A stretch of DNA of 64,000 nt, taken from positions 529,698 to 593,697 of the forward strand of contig JAFDVP010000012.1 of NCBI GenBank assembly GCA_018268895.1. The letters are read 5' to 3'. Below the pieces are notes generated by a model. That model did no database searches. It saw only the letters and a program-made list of their open reading frames with translations, and was not told where the DNA came from. This stretch comes from Acidobacteriota bacterium (lineage in GTDB: Bacteria; Acidobacteriota; Terriglobia; Terriglobales; Acidobacteriaceae). The position numbers and the translations under genes were made by a program. Numbering within the stretch: the first letter of the stretch is position 1; each line of letters starts with the position of its first letter. This document shows, in pieces, positions 8,123-17,393 of this stretch.

Positions 8123-8905
8123 TTGTTCGACTACAAGAAACTTTTCGATCTCTCAGGCAAAAAAGCGCTCGTCGTTGGAGCAGGCAGCGGCATCGGCGAA
8201 GCAGCAGCCCTCGGTCTCGCCGCGCATGGAGCGCACGTCCTCTGCGGCGATCTCAACGTCGAAGCCGCGCAGAAGGTCGCCGACGCCATCAAGAGCACCG
8301 GCGGCAGCGCCGAGCCCATTCCCTTCGACATGCGCGACGGCGATGCGGTCAAGAAGATCTTCGAGGGCCTCACCGACCTCGACGTCCTCGTCAGCACTCC
8401 CGCCATCAACGTCCGCAAAGAGCTGCTCAACATGAGCGAAGAAGAGTTCGACCGCGTGCTCACACTCAACCTCAAAGGCACCTTCCGCCTGATCACCGCC
8501 GCCGGACGCAACATGAAGGCGCGCGGCAAGGGCAGCATCATCGCCTTCGCCAGTATCCGCGCGCAGACGGTCGAGCCCGGCCAGGGCGTCTACGCCGCAA
8601 CCAAGGCCGGCGTTCTGCAGATGTGCCGCACGCTCGCCGCCGAGCTTGGACCGCACGGCGTCCGCGTCAACGCCATCGGCCCCGGCGTCGTCGACACGCC
8701 GCTCACTGCCCCCATCGCCGCCAACAAGGACTGGTACAATGCCTACGCCAACAAGAGCGCGCTCGGCCGCTGGGCCAAGCCGCATGAGATGGCAGGCGCA
8801 GTCGTCTACCTCGCATCGGACGCCGGATCATTTGCAACCGGTACGCTTACAATTGTCGACGGCGGATGGACCGCGATCGACGGACGCTTCACACCACCGC
8901 TGTAA
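8123..8905 (+). CDS. SDR-family NAD(P)-dependent oxidoreductase
   Basis: 260-residue classical short-chain dehydrogenase. Translation starts at TTG, preceded by GAAAGGAAG. Rossmann motif GAGSGIG at residues 19-25; catalytic Ser144, Tyr157 and Lys161 are present (YAATK). The usual NNAG loop is replaced by STPAIN, and the Thr of TGxxxGIG is replaced by Val, so it is not a standard member. The C-terminus (VDGGWTAIDG) is typical. Cytoplasmic. The gene stands alone on the plus strand between minus-strand genes, so no substrate is suggested with confidence; reduction or oxidation of a hydroxyacid or sugar acid is the usual range for such proteins. Confidence 0.88.
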   Translation: MFDYKKLFDLSGKKALVVGAGSGIGEAAALGLAAHGAHVLCGDLNVEAAQKVADAIKSTGGSAEPIPFDMRDGDAVKKIFEGLTDLDVLVSTPAINVRKELLNMSEEEFDRVLTLNLKGTFRLITAAGRNMKARGKGSIIAFASIRAQTVEPGQGVYAATKAGVLQMCRTLAAELGPHGVRVNAIGPGVVDTPLTAPIAANKDWYNAYANKSALGRWAKPHEMAGAVVYLASDAGSFATGTLTIVDGGWTAIDGRFTPPL

Positions 8906-8940
8906 AGGCCTGTCTGTTCGAACCGCAGCCACCAGCACTC

Positions 8941-8980
8941 GGGTGCCCCACCCTTCACGCAGTGAAGGGTGGGATGAACC
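8941..8980 (+). repeat. Hairpin repeat family C, copy 5
   Basis: GGGTGCCCCACCCTTCAC and GTGAAGGGTGGG form a strong hairpin just after the SDR stop; it could also work as part of that gene's 3' end. Confidence 0.8.
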
Positions 8981-9001
8981 AAGCCCAGGCAGCCATCGTC
9001 C

Positions 9002-9310
9002 TCAAGGCTGTGGCGTTAGCGGATCGAACTGCGAGGGAGCATTCGGGTTGGGAATGTCTCCCTCGGCAACGAGCCCGTCCCGCGCGCTCGAAAGCTCAAC
9101 GTGGACCACATCGGCAAGCCGGTAGAGCTTGGCGTGGACCCTGTGAGCAAGAAACTCATCGCATGTGACCTCGATGCGGACCGCGGTCACGTCGCGCTCG
9201 CGAACGACGTTCAACCGGTCGATCTCGAGCAACTGCTGGTCGTAGATCTGCGCCAGCCGCATGATGAGCCTGGGCCTTGCCACTGCCGTGATCCGGTACG
9301 TAAACACCAT
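9002..9310 (-). CDS. ACT-domain protein resembling acetolactate synthase small subunit (IlvM type)
   Basis: 102 residues from the ATG of MVFTYRITAVARP; the frame continues upstream to 9430 but that part crosses a terminator hairpin, so the later start is preferred. The sequence follows the beta-alpha-beta-beta-alpha-beta ACT pattern: VFTYRITAVARPRLIMRLAQ, an IDRLNV segment, TAVRIEVTCD, then LYRLADVVHVEL. This resembles E. coli IlvM (LNKLVDVAHV). ACT proteins of this type bind Val/Ile/Leu and regulate branched-chain amino acid synthesis. leuB lies less than 1 kb upstream on the same strand. No catalytic subunit is adjacent. A leader ORF and terminator precede it, suggesting attenuation. Confidence 0.65.
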   Translation of the reverse strand: MVFTYRITAVARPRLIMRLAQIYDQQLLEIDRLNVVRERDVTAVRIEVTCDEFLAHRVHAKLYRLADVVHVELSSARDGLVAEGDIPNPNAPSQFDPLTPQP

Positions 9311-9350
9311 CGCCTTGCCCGACCTTTCGCTGTCGAAAAAGTTGTTCACC

Positions 9351-9390
9351 CAAAGAGAAAGCCCGCCAGAGCTTGTGCTATGGCGGGCTT
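9351..9390 (-). terminator. Terminator hairpin in front of the ACT gene (possible attenuator)
   Basis: Ten-base arms AAGCCCGCCA and TGGCGGGCTT, followed on the minus strand by TTTCTCTTT. It lies 41 bases upstream of the ACT-protein ATG and downstream of a 39-codon leader ORF. It could be a plain terminator for upstream transcription or a regulated attenuator. Confidence 0.65.
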
Positions 9391-9413
9391 CGTGTCTTCC
9401 GTTCAATTCGGAT

Positions 9414-9533
9414 TTACGTCGCGCCACCACCTGAAATGGCCGAAATAATGGACCGAATCGCGAGCGCGGCAGAGCGCGATGCCGGCCGATTCGCCGGTGT
9501 CGCCGTCAACTCGATCGCCGCTCGATGATTCAT
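9414..9533 (-). CDS. Candidate leader peptide with clustered Ile codons
   Basis: 39-codon ORF (ATG to TAA) ending 24 bases before the terminator hairpin. Its last 17 residues read ALAIRSIISAISGGGAT, with all four isoleucines encoded by ATT. This is the arrangement expected of a leader whose translation senses charged tRNA-Ile. The TGGCG of its 3' end could pair with CGCCA of the terminator's first arm as a short antiterminator. No clear Shine-Dalgarno is visible and the N-terminal part (MNHRAAIELTATPANRPAS) has no special features, so chance occurrence is possible. Confidence 0.35.
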   Translation of the reverse strand: MNHRAAIELTATPANRPASRSAALAIRSIISAISGGGAT

Positions 9534-9602
9534 GCGTTGGAGCATATACCCGAATCTCCCCACCGCGCAAATCTATCTACGCGCAGGAAAAGCCTTAGAG
9601 CC

Positions 9603-9634
9603 GTCATTCTGAGCCGAAGGCGAAGAATCTCAGT
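9603..9634 (+). repeat. Hairpin repeat family A, copy 4 (left flank of the GIY-YIG gene)
   Basis: GTCATTCTGAGCCG...GAATCTCAGTA, 18 bases outside the 3' end of the GIY-YIG gene, in opposite orientation to copy 5. Confidence 0.85.
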
Positions 9635-9652
9635 ATTTTCCACGCCATCGAG

Positions 9653-10000
9653 TCATCGGAAGGTTTCAGGGCGGCGCATCTGAGATTCATCAAACTTCGT
9701 AATGGACTTACCCCAATCGCGACTTAAGTCTTGCCAAGTAGGATTGATCGACACAATCAGTTGAACCTTCTTGTTCCGCAACCATCCCTTCAATTCCGTC
9801 TCTCGCGCAATAGCACGAGAGACAGATTCGTAAGACTCGTAATAAACAAGGCTTCGGATGTTGTAGCGAGCAGTGAACGACGTAGCCCCCGTGGCGGTTT
9901 TGTGTTCGCGAACTCGATCTGCCAACCGCGTCGTAACACCAACGTACAACACCCTTCTACTGTTGAACATGATGTATACGTAAGCCTGCTCAGGTGACAT
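9653..10000 (-). CDS. GIY-YIG nuclease-family protein (small, single domain)
   Basis: 115 residues. The family signature is visible as YVYIM (residues 7-11) and LYVGV (18-22), followed by the conserved Arg in RVREH, and the catalytic-type Glu in ARETELKGWLR. These small stand-alone GIY-YIG proteins resemble the YhbQ/UPF0213 group; their biological role is not settled. They carry a single metal-dependent nuclease fold without a DNA-binding tail. The gene is visibly less GC-rich than its neighbours and is bracketed by two inverted copies of the dispersed family A repeat, 18 bases on one side and 20 on the other, forming a 450-bp unit. That suggests the gene and the repeat move or are maintained together. 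Confidence 0.88.
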   Translation of the reverse strand: MSPEQAYVYIMFNSRRVLYVGVTTRLADRVREHKTATGATSFTARYNIRSLVYYESYESVSRAIARETELKGWLRNKKVQLIVSINPTWQDLSRDWGKSITKFDESQMRRPETFR

Positions 10001-10020
10001 TCGTTTCTGCCTCCAAAGAC

Positions 10021-10052
10021 TACTGAGATTCTTCGCTTCGCTCAGAATGACG
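10021..10052 (-). repeat. Hairpin repeat family A, copy 5 (right flank of the GIY-YIG gene)
   Basis: TACTGAGATTC...GCTCAGAATGAC, the reverse complement of copy 4, 20 bases upstream of the GIY-YIG start. Confidence 0.85.
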
Positions 10053-10087
10053 AGCGAGTTGCATGACGAACTAGATTGAATGACGGA

Positions 10088-11197
10088 CTAGCTTGAAACC
10101 GCAGTCAGCCTCTCCAGCTTCCTCAGCACGGCATCGCCCACCTGAACGGTGGTGAACGTACCGCCAAGGTCGGGCGTTCGAGCTCCTTCTGCGAGCGCGT
10201 CGATGCAGGCCCGCTCCACCTGCGCGGCCTCGTTCGGCATCCCGAGCGAGAGACGAAGCATCATCGCGACACTCAGAATCTGCGCCATCGGATTCGCCAG
10301 CCCCTTGCCTGCAATGTCAGGCGCGGAGCCGTGAATCGGCTCGTAGACCGCAGGGTTATACCGCGTGGCCCGTGTCGCGCCGATCGTCGCCGAGGGCAGC
10401 ATTCCGAGGCTTCCCGTCAGCATCGACGCGAGATCGGAGAGGATGTCGCCAAACATGTTGCCCGTAACGATGACGTCGAACTGCTTCGGCGCGCGCACCA
10501 GTTGCATGGCGCAGTTGTCAGCGTACATGTGCCGCAGCTTGACGTCCGGGAACTCGCGTTGATGAAGCGCCGTCATCACCTCGCGCCACACCAGACCGCT
10601 CTCGGTGACGTTGGCCTTCTCCACGCTGCACACCTCGTTGCGCCGCTCGCGAGCGAGATGAAATGCGACGCGGCCCACGCGCTCGATCTCATCTGTCGAA
10701 TACGTCTCGGTGTTGTAGCCGCGCTTGTCTCCATTACCAAGCGTCTCGATGCCGCGCGGCTCACCGAAGTAGAGCCCGCCGGCGCACTCACGCACGATCA
10801 TCAAGTCGAGGCCGCGGATGACCTCGGGCTTAAGCGTGCTTGCCTCAATCAGCGGATCGAAGAGCAGAGCAGGACGAAGGTTCGCGAAGAGGTTCAGCTC
10901 TTTGCGCAGGCGAAGGATGGCAATCTCGGGGCGCAGGTCAAATCCGAGGCCCTCCCACTTCGGCCCCCCAACCGAGCCGAAGAGGACGGCGTCGGAGGCG
11001 CGGGCGCATTCCATCGTCTCATCGAGCAGCGGCGTTCCGTGCGCGTCGATGGCGCATCCTCCGGCGAGCGCGTACTCCAGTTCAAAGCGCGCGCCTGACC
11101 GCGCTTCCACCTGCTTCAACACACGGACGGCCTGCTCCATCACCTCGGGCCCGATACCATCGCCCGGCAACACAAGAATCCTGAATGACTCGCTCAC
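10088..11197 (-). CDS. leuB: 3-isopropylmalate dehydrogenase
   Basis: 369 residues from a GTG start (VSESFRILVLPGDGIGPEV) that has an excellent ribosome site, AAGGGAAAGGAAAA, directly before it; upstream in-frame ATGs at 11230 and 11329 would add an unrelated tail. Oxidatively decarboxylates 3-isopropylmalate to 2-oxoisocaproate with NAD in leucine synthesis, in the cytoplasm. Family features: LPGDGIGPEV at the N-terminus, LRKELNLFANLRP, VRECAGGLYFGEPRG, the YNTETYSTDEIERV stretch, EKANVTESGLVWR, NMFGDILSDLASMLTGSLGMLPSA, and YEPIHGSAPDIAGKGLANP. Length fits the family. No leuCD or leuA is adjacent. A parS-like palindrome lies 100 bases upstream. Confidence 0.96.
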   Translation of the reverse strand: MSESFRILVLPGDGIGPEVMEQAVRVLKQVEARSGARFELEYALAGGCAIDAHGTPLLDETMECARASDAVLFGSVGGPKWEGLGFDLRPEIAILRLRKELNLFANLRPALLFDPLIEASTLKPEVIRGLDLMIVRECAGGLYFGEPRGIETLGNGDKRGYNTETYSTDEIERVGRVAFHLARERRNEVCSVEKANVTESGLVWREVMTALHQREFPDVKLRHMYADNCAMQLVRAPKQFDVIVTGNMFGDILSDLASMLTGSLGMLPSATIGATRATRYNPAVYEPIHGSAPDIAGKGLANPMAQILSVAMMLRLSLGMPNEAAQVERACIDALAEGARTPDLGGTFTTVQVGDAVLRKLERLTAVSS

Positions 11198-11296
11198 AAA
11201 TTTTCCTTTCCCTTGAACCTCTTCTTGCATACGACATCGCCGAGCCGGGAGGCAAATTGCAGACACAGGAATGTGGAACAGGGACAGCACACAAAT

Positions 11297-11312
11297 TGTT
11301 CCACGTGGAACA
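11297..11312. other. Candidate parS (ParB-binding) site
   Basis: TGTTCCACGTGGAACA, a perfect 16-bp palindrome, extended by four symmetrical bases on each side. It differs from the common parS consensus TGTTTCACGTGAAACA at one position per arm and is nearly identical to Pseudomonas parS sites as I recall them. It lies between leuB and the permease gene, outside coding sequence. Confidence 0.65.
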
Positions 11313-11352
11313 ATTTTCTTGACATGCACTCTGGAGGATGAGAGAGGGAAAT

Positions 11353-12803
<1,451 letters not shown>

Positions 12804-12813
<10 letters not shown>

Positions 12814-14207
12814 GCTCCGCCGCGGGCCTGGCGGCGGAGGTACTGGCCGCGTCCTGCCTGCGCGATGTACTTGCCCTTGTCAACGATGAGTTCGCCGCGC
12901 GAGAAGACCTTGCTGGCGTTGCCCTTGACCTTCCAGCCCTCGAACATGGAGAAGTCGCAGCGCATGTTGTGTGTGGCGGCGGAGATGGTGTGCTCGGCGT
13001 TGGGGTCCCAGAGTGTGATGTCGGCGTCGGAGCCTGGAGCGATGACGCCCTTTTTCGGATACATGCCGAAGATCCGTGCGGGTGCGGTGGAGGTGATCTC
13101 GACGAAGCGTTCGTGTGAGATTTTTCCAGCGTTGACGCCGAAGTGAAAGAGCAGTTGCAGGCGGTTTTCGACGCCGGGGCCGCCGTTGGGGATCTTGGTG
13201 AAGTCGTCCTTGCCGAGTTGCTTCTGGTCGGCGAAGCAGAAGGGGCAGTGGTCGGTGGAGACGACCTGGAGGTGGTCGTGGACGAGGCCGTCCCAGAGCC
13301 TGGGCTGGTTCTTCTTCTCGCGCAGCGGCGGAGTGAAGACGTACTTTGCTTCTTCGAAGCTCTTGCCGGGCATCTGGTCTTCGAGCGAGAGAAGGAGGTA
13401 CTGCGGGCAGGTTTCGGCGAAGGCGGGCAGGCCGCGATCGCGCGCCTCGCGGACCTGATTGAGTGCGTCTTCGCTGGAGAGATGGACGATGTAGACGGGC
13501 ACACCCGCGATCTCGGCCAGGGCAATGGAACGGTGGACGGCTTCGGCTTCAGCTTTCGTTGGGCGCGTGAGTGCGTGATAGACGGGCGCGGTCTTTCCTT
13601 CGGCGAGAGCCTGCTGGACGATGGTGTCGATGGCGGAGCCGTTTTCGGCGTGCATGCAGACGAGCGCGCCGTTCTTCGATGTCTGTTGCAGCGCCTTGAA
13701 GATGGTTCCGTCGTCGACCATGAGGACGTTGGGGTAGGCCATGAAGAGCTTGAAGCTGGCGACGCCTTCGCGCACCATGTCGTCCATGTCGTTGAGCCCC
13801 TGCTTGCCTGCGTCGGAGCCGAGGTCGGTGACGATCATGTGCAGGCCGTAGTCGATGCAGGCCTTGCCTTCGGCCTTGGCACGCCAAATGTCGAGCGCGT
13901 CGCGCATGCGTGTGCCGCGTGCCTGGATGGCGAAGTCGACGATGGTGGTGGTGCCGCCGATGGCAGCGGCGCGCGTGCCGGTGAGGAAGTCGTCGGCGGA
14001 GACGGTGCCGCCGAAGGGCATGTCCATGTGCGTGTGCGCGTCGACGCCGCCGGGGAGGACGAAGAGGCCGGTCGCGTCGACCGTGGTGTGGCCCGTGGGG
14101 TCGATGGCGGCGCGGACATCGGTGATCGCGCCGTTTTCGATGAGGACGTCGGCCTTTTGCGTGCTGTCGGCGTTGACGACGGTTCCGTGCTGGATCAGTG
14201 TTCCCAT
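12804..14207 (-). CDS. hydA: Dihydropyrimidinase (D-hydantoinase)
   Basis: 467 residues from ATG (MGTLIQHGTVVNAD). Opens the ring of dihydrouracil or dihydrothymine to N-carbamoyl-beta-amino acids. Amidohydrolase metal ligands: His58 and His60 in DAHTHMD, the carboxylated Lys153 in VASFKLFMAYP, His in CMHAENG, His in IVHLSSEDA, and Asp in STDHCPF. The frame remains open far upstream to 15299, but that portion only mirrors preA and has no homologous character. Operon order is beta-ureidopropionase, preT, preA, hydA, permease; the 87-base gap before it holds a repeat, and its stop overlaps the permease start by 10 bases. Confidence 0.95.
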
Positions 14208-14242
14208 GGCGCTCCGTTGGTTTTGCAAGAGCAAAAGCGAAC

Positions 14243-14275
14243 TACTGAGATTCTTCGCCTTCGGCTCAGAATGAC
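14243..14275 (-). repeat. Hairpin repeat family A, copy 6
   Basis: TACTGAGATTC...GGCTCAGAATGAC between preA and hydA inside the operon; preceded by AGCAAAAGCGAAC, which extends the repeat as at 30560. Confidence 0.85.
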
Positions 14276-14293
14276 GGGTTGAAGATTGTTGCC

Positions 14294-15709
14294 TCAACCG
14301 TTGGTGTTCATAACCTCCACGGCTGGAGCGCGGCCTGCGGCGGTCCGCTCGGCCCAGGTCTCGGGTGCGAGGCCGGTGTCGACGCGTTCCATGGTAATGC
14401 AGTTTTCGACCGGGCAGACGAGCGAGCAGAGGTTGCAGCCGACGCAGTGCTCTTCGTCGACGCGCGGGATGCGCTCGAGCGGTGTGACGGCGTTGTTTGA
14501 GCCTGCCGTACCGAGGTCGAGCTTGGGGATGGGCGTCATCGAGATGTGACGGCTGGATTCTGCTGTGACCTGCGCGGGCGTGCGGGTGGTGTCGGGCGCG
14601 GGTGATGTGCGGTCGAGATGGATGCACTGGTGCGCTCCGTCCCAGCAGGCGGTGTAGCAGAGCTGGCAGCCGATGCAGAGGTCTTCGTGGATGCGCGCGA
14701 TGATCTTGAAGTTGAGGTTGAGGTCCTTCCAGTCGCGGACTTTGGGGATGGAGAGGCCGCGGAAGTCTTCGATCGTGCTGTAGCCCTTCTCCGCCATCCA
14801 CTGCAACATGCCGTCGGCCATGTCTTCGACGATGCGATAGCCGTAGTGCATGACGGCGGTGCAGACCTGCACGGTGCCGCAGCCGAGGAGGAGGAACTCG
14901 ACGGCATCGCGCCAGGAGCCGACTCCGCCGATGCCGGAGAGCGGAAGCGCGGACGCGGGATCGGACATGACCTGGTGGACCATGTTGAGCGCGATGGGCT
15001 TGACGGCGGGGCCGCAGTAGCCACCGTGCGAGCTGAGGCCGTCGACGTTTGGCCGCGGCTCGAGCGTGTCGAGGTCGATGCCGGTGATGGAGTTGATGGT
15101 GTTGATCGCCGAGAGCGCGTCTGCACCTGCGCATTTTGCCGCGCGGGCGACGGCGCGGATGTCGGTGATGTTGGGCGTGAGCTTGACGATGACGGGCGTG
15201 CGCGCCTTTTCTTTCACCCAGCCGGTGATGCGCTCGGCGTACTCGGGTACCTGGCCGACGGCGGAACCCATGCCGCGCTCGCTCATGCCGTGCGGGCACC
15301 CGAAGTTGAGCTCGAGGCCGTCTGCGCCTGCGCCTTCGGCTCGTTGCACGATCTCGTGCCAGGACTCGCGCTTCGATTCGACCATGAGGGAGGCGATGAC
15401 GGCGTGGTTGGGATAGCGGCGTTTGACCTCGGCGATCTCGGCGAGGTTGACCTCTACGGGGCGGTCGGAGATGAGCTCGATGTTGTTGAAGCCCATCATG
15501 CGGCGGCCGTCCCAGTCGATGGAGGAGTAGCGCGAGCTGACGTTGGTGATGGGCTCGCCGATGGTCTTCCAGACGGCGCCTCCCCAGCCGGCGTCGAAGG
15601 CGCGCATGACCTGTTCGCCGCAGTTGGCAGGCGGTGCGGAGGCGAGCCAGAAGGGATTGGGGCTCTTGATGCCGCAGAAGGTGGTTTCGAGTGTGGGCTT
15701 AGAGGGCAT
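14294..15709 (-). CDS. preA: NAD-dependent dihydropyrimidine dehydrogenase, catalytic subunit PreA
   Basis: 471 residues. FMN-binding dihydroorotate-dehydrogenase-like barrel (1-320) followed by two 4Fe-4S clusters: CIGCQLCYTAC near 345 and CVGCNLCSLVCP near 425. The barrel carries NPFWLASAPPANCG, the active-site region NFGCPHGMSERGMGSAVGQ, VKLTPN, and GIGGVGSWRDAVEFLLLG. With PreT it reduces uracil and thymine with NADH in the first step of the reductive pathway. The C-terminal tail after the second cluster (about 40 residues) is typical of the longer bacterial PreA forms. It sits directly downstream of preT and upstream of hydA. Cytoplasmic. Confidence 0.95.
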   Translation of the reverse strand: MPSKPTLETTFCGIKSPNPFWLASAPPANCGEQVMRAFDAGWGGAVWKTIGEPITNVSSRYSSIDWDGRRMMGFNNIELISDRPVEVNLAEIAEVKRRYPNHAVIASLMVESKRESWHEIVQRAEGAGADGLELNFGCPHGMSERGMGSAVGQVPEYAERITGWVKEKARTPVIVKLTPNITDIRAVARAAKCAGADALSAINTINSITGIDLDTLEPRPNVDGLSSHGGYCGPAVKPIALNMVHQVMSDPASALPLSGIGGVGSWRDAVEFLLLGCGTVQVCTAVMHYGYRIVEDMADGMLQWMAEKGYSTIEDFRGLSIPKVRDWKDLNLNFKIIARIHEDLCIGCQLCYTACWDGAHQCIHLDRTSPAPDTTRTPAQVTAESSRHISMTPIPKLDLGTAGSNNAVTPLERIPRVDEEHCVGCNLCSLVCPVENCITMERVDTGLAPETWAERTAAGRAPAVEVMNTNG

Positions 15710-15769
15710 CGTTCACCTCCGTCTGTACTTGCGGATTTTTGCAGGAGAAGGTGATAGTGGCCGCAAAAT

Positions 15770-15810
15770 GCAGGTCCTTCGAGTTCGCTGCGCTTCGCTC
15801 AGGATGACAT
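15770..15810 (-). repeat. Hairpin repeat family B, copy 1
   Basis: Reads TGCAGGTCCTTCGA...CGCTCAGGATGAC; related to family A but with the GTCATCCTGAG/TCGAAGGACCTGCA form. It fills the gap between preT and preA. Confidence 0.75.
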
Positions 15811-15825
15811 ATTTGTTGATAGATC

Positions 15826-17184
15826 CTAAGCATGTTGGGCCTCCAGCCATGCGGCGATTCCGATTCCCGCGCGCTTGCCGTCGGCCACGGCGTCGACGAC
15901 TTCGCGGCCTCCGTTGGTGCAGTCTCCGCCGGAGAAGAACTTTGGGTTCGAGGTCTGGCCTGTGGCGCGATCGACGAGGACGCGGCCGCGGTCGAGCTTG
16001 ATCTTTGCGGGGCCGCTTGCCTGTTCGCACAGAAAGTTCGTGTGCGTGCTTTGCCCGATGGCGAGGATGACGAGGTCGATGGAGAGCGAGAACTCCGAGT
16101 TTGGCTCAGGGACGAGCGAGTCCTCTTCCGATGCGGCGAGCCTTACGAGTTCGAGCGATTCGACCTTGCCTGCTCCTTTGATGTTGATCGGTTGGACGTG
16201 CCAGAGAAACTGCACTCCCTCCTCGCGCGCGTGGGCGTATTCAAAGTCGAAGGCGGACATCTTCTCCGCGCCGCGGCGGTAGACGAGGTGGACCTCGGCG
16301 GCACCGAGACGTACCGATGCGTTGGCAGCATCGATTGCCGTGTTTCCCGCGCCGACGACGGCGACTCGCGCGGGGACGGAGAGGATGGCTCCGGACTTGT
16401 ATCCGGCGATGAAGTCGAGCGCATTGGTGACGCCCGGAAGCTGCTCGCCCGCGATGCCGAGCTTGTGAATTGCGCCGAGGCCGATGCCGAGGAAGACAGC
16501 GTCGTGCGTGCGCTCCAACTCGGCGAGCATGGCCGCGTCGACGCGCGTGTTGAAGCGGAAGTCGACGCCGAGTTGCGCGAGCATGTCGATCTCGCGAAGA
16601 CTTTCGGCGAGTGGGAGTTTGTATTCGGCGACGCCGTAGGTGTTGAGGCCGCCGGGCAAGGAGCCTGCCTCGTAGATGGTGGCGCGGATGCCGCGGCGGC
16701 GAAGCTCGGCGGCGCATGCCAATGACGCAGGGCCGGAGCCGATGAGCGCCACCTGCCTTCCGGTATCGGGCGCGGGGGTAAACGGCAGCGGCGCTCCGCT
16801 TGCGTGGAGGGCGTCCATTGCGAAGCGTTGCAGACGCGCAATCTGGATGGGCTGCTTGTTGTAGCGGTGCATGACGCAGGCGCCTTCGCAGAGCACGTTG
16901 ACGGGGCAGACGCGAGAGCAGCTTGCGCCGAGAATGTTGGCGTCGAGGATGGTGCGGGCCGAGCCGGCAAGATTGCCGCTGGCGATTTTTTTGATGAAGG
17001 CGGGGACGTCGATGTGCGTGGGGCAGGCTCCAGTGCAGGGCGCGTCGAAGCAGTAGAGGCAGCGGTTGGATTCGACGACCGCGGACTGGCGGTCGAAGGG
17101 AGGATGCAGATCGGGAAAGCGCGCGGCTATCTCGGGATGGGTTTCGGTCTGCTGCGCGAAGGGCCTTGCTTCGTTCATCGACAA
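15826..17184 (-). CDS. preT: Dihydropyrimidine dehydrogenase, FAD/NAD subunit PreT
   Basis: 452 residues, of the glutamate-synthase-small-subunit-like family. N-terminal cysteine clusters (CLYCFDAPCTGACPTHIDVP near 42 and CSRVCPVNVLCEGAC near 89) bind two 4Fe-4S centres; FAD motif ALIGSGPASLACAAEL near 145 and NAD motif AVVGAGNTAIDAA near 275; FFSGGDCTNGGREVVDAV near 415 is the closing FAD block. It passes electrons from NADH to PreA. Located upstream of preA in the same operon with a 116-base gap occupied by a repeat. Cytoplasmic. Confidence 0.94.
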   Translation of the reverse strand: MSMNEARPFAQQTETHPEIAARFPDLHPPFDRQSAVVESNRCLYCFDAPCTGACPTHIDVPAFIKKIASGNLAGSARTILDANILGASCSRVCPVNVLCEGACVMHRYNKQPIQIARLQRFAMDALHASGAPLPFTPAPDTGRQVALIGSGPASLACAAELRRRGIRATIYEAGSLPGGLNTYGVAEYKLPLAESLREIDMLAQLGVDFRFNTRVDAAMLAELERTHDAVFLGIGLGAIHKLGIAGEQLPGVTNALDFIAGYKSGAILSVPARVAVVGAGNTAIDAANASVRLGAAEVHLVYRRGAEKMSAFDFEYAHAREEGVQFLWHVQPINIKGAGKVESLELVRLAASEEDSLVPEPNSEFSLSIDLVILAIGQSTHTNFLCEQASGPAKIKLDRGRVLVDRATGQTSNPKFFSGGDCTNGGREVVDAVADGKRAGIGIAAWLEAQHA

Positions 17185-17330
17185 CCCCTGTTTCGCGGGC
17201 CGATCTGGCTGCGAGAGAGATCATTATCCATTATTTGAGACGGATGGGAAGCGATTTCGGATGAGGGTGAACCGGGGGGCGCACGTGCGTTCTCGCTTCC
17301 CTTTTGATCTGTGGCGCTTCAGGCGAAAAG

Positions 17331-17358
17331 CAGATTCCTCGGCTTCGCTCGGAATGAC
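17331..17358 (-). repeat. Hairpin repeat family A, diverged copy 7
   Basis: GCAGATTCCTCGGCTTCGCTCGGAATGAC-type sequence in the 209-base gap between the beta-ureidopropionase and preT genes; the rest of the gap shows no other recognisable element. Confidence 0.65.
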
Positions 17359-17393
17359 AATCAAATGGGGGGAATAACACGAGGGCAGATCAT

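Noticed and set aside
11198..11329. Longer leuB start at upstream ATGs
   Set aside because: The added residues are not homologous-looking and would cross the parS-like palindrome; the GTG at 11197 has a strong ribosome site and gives normal LeuB length.
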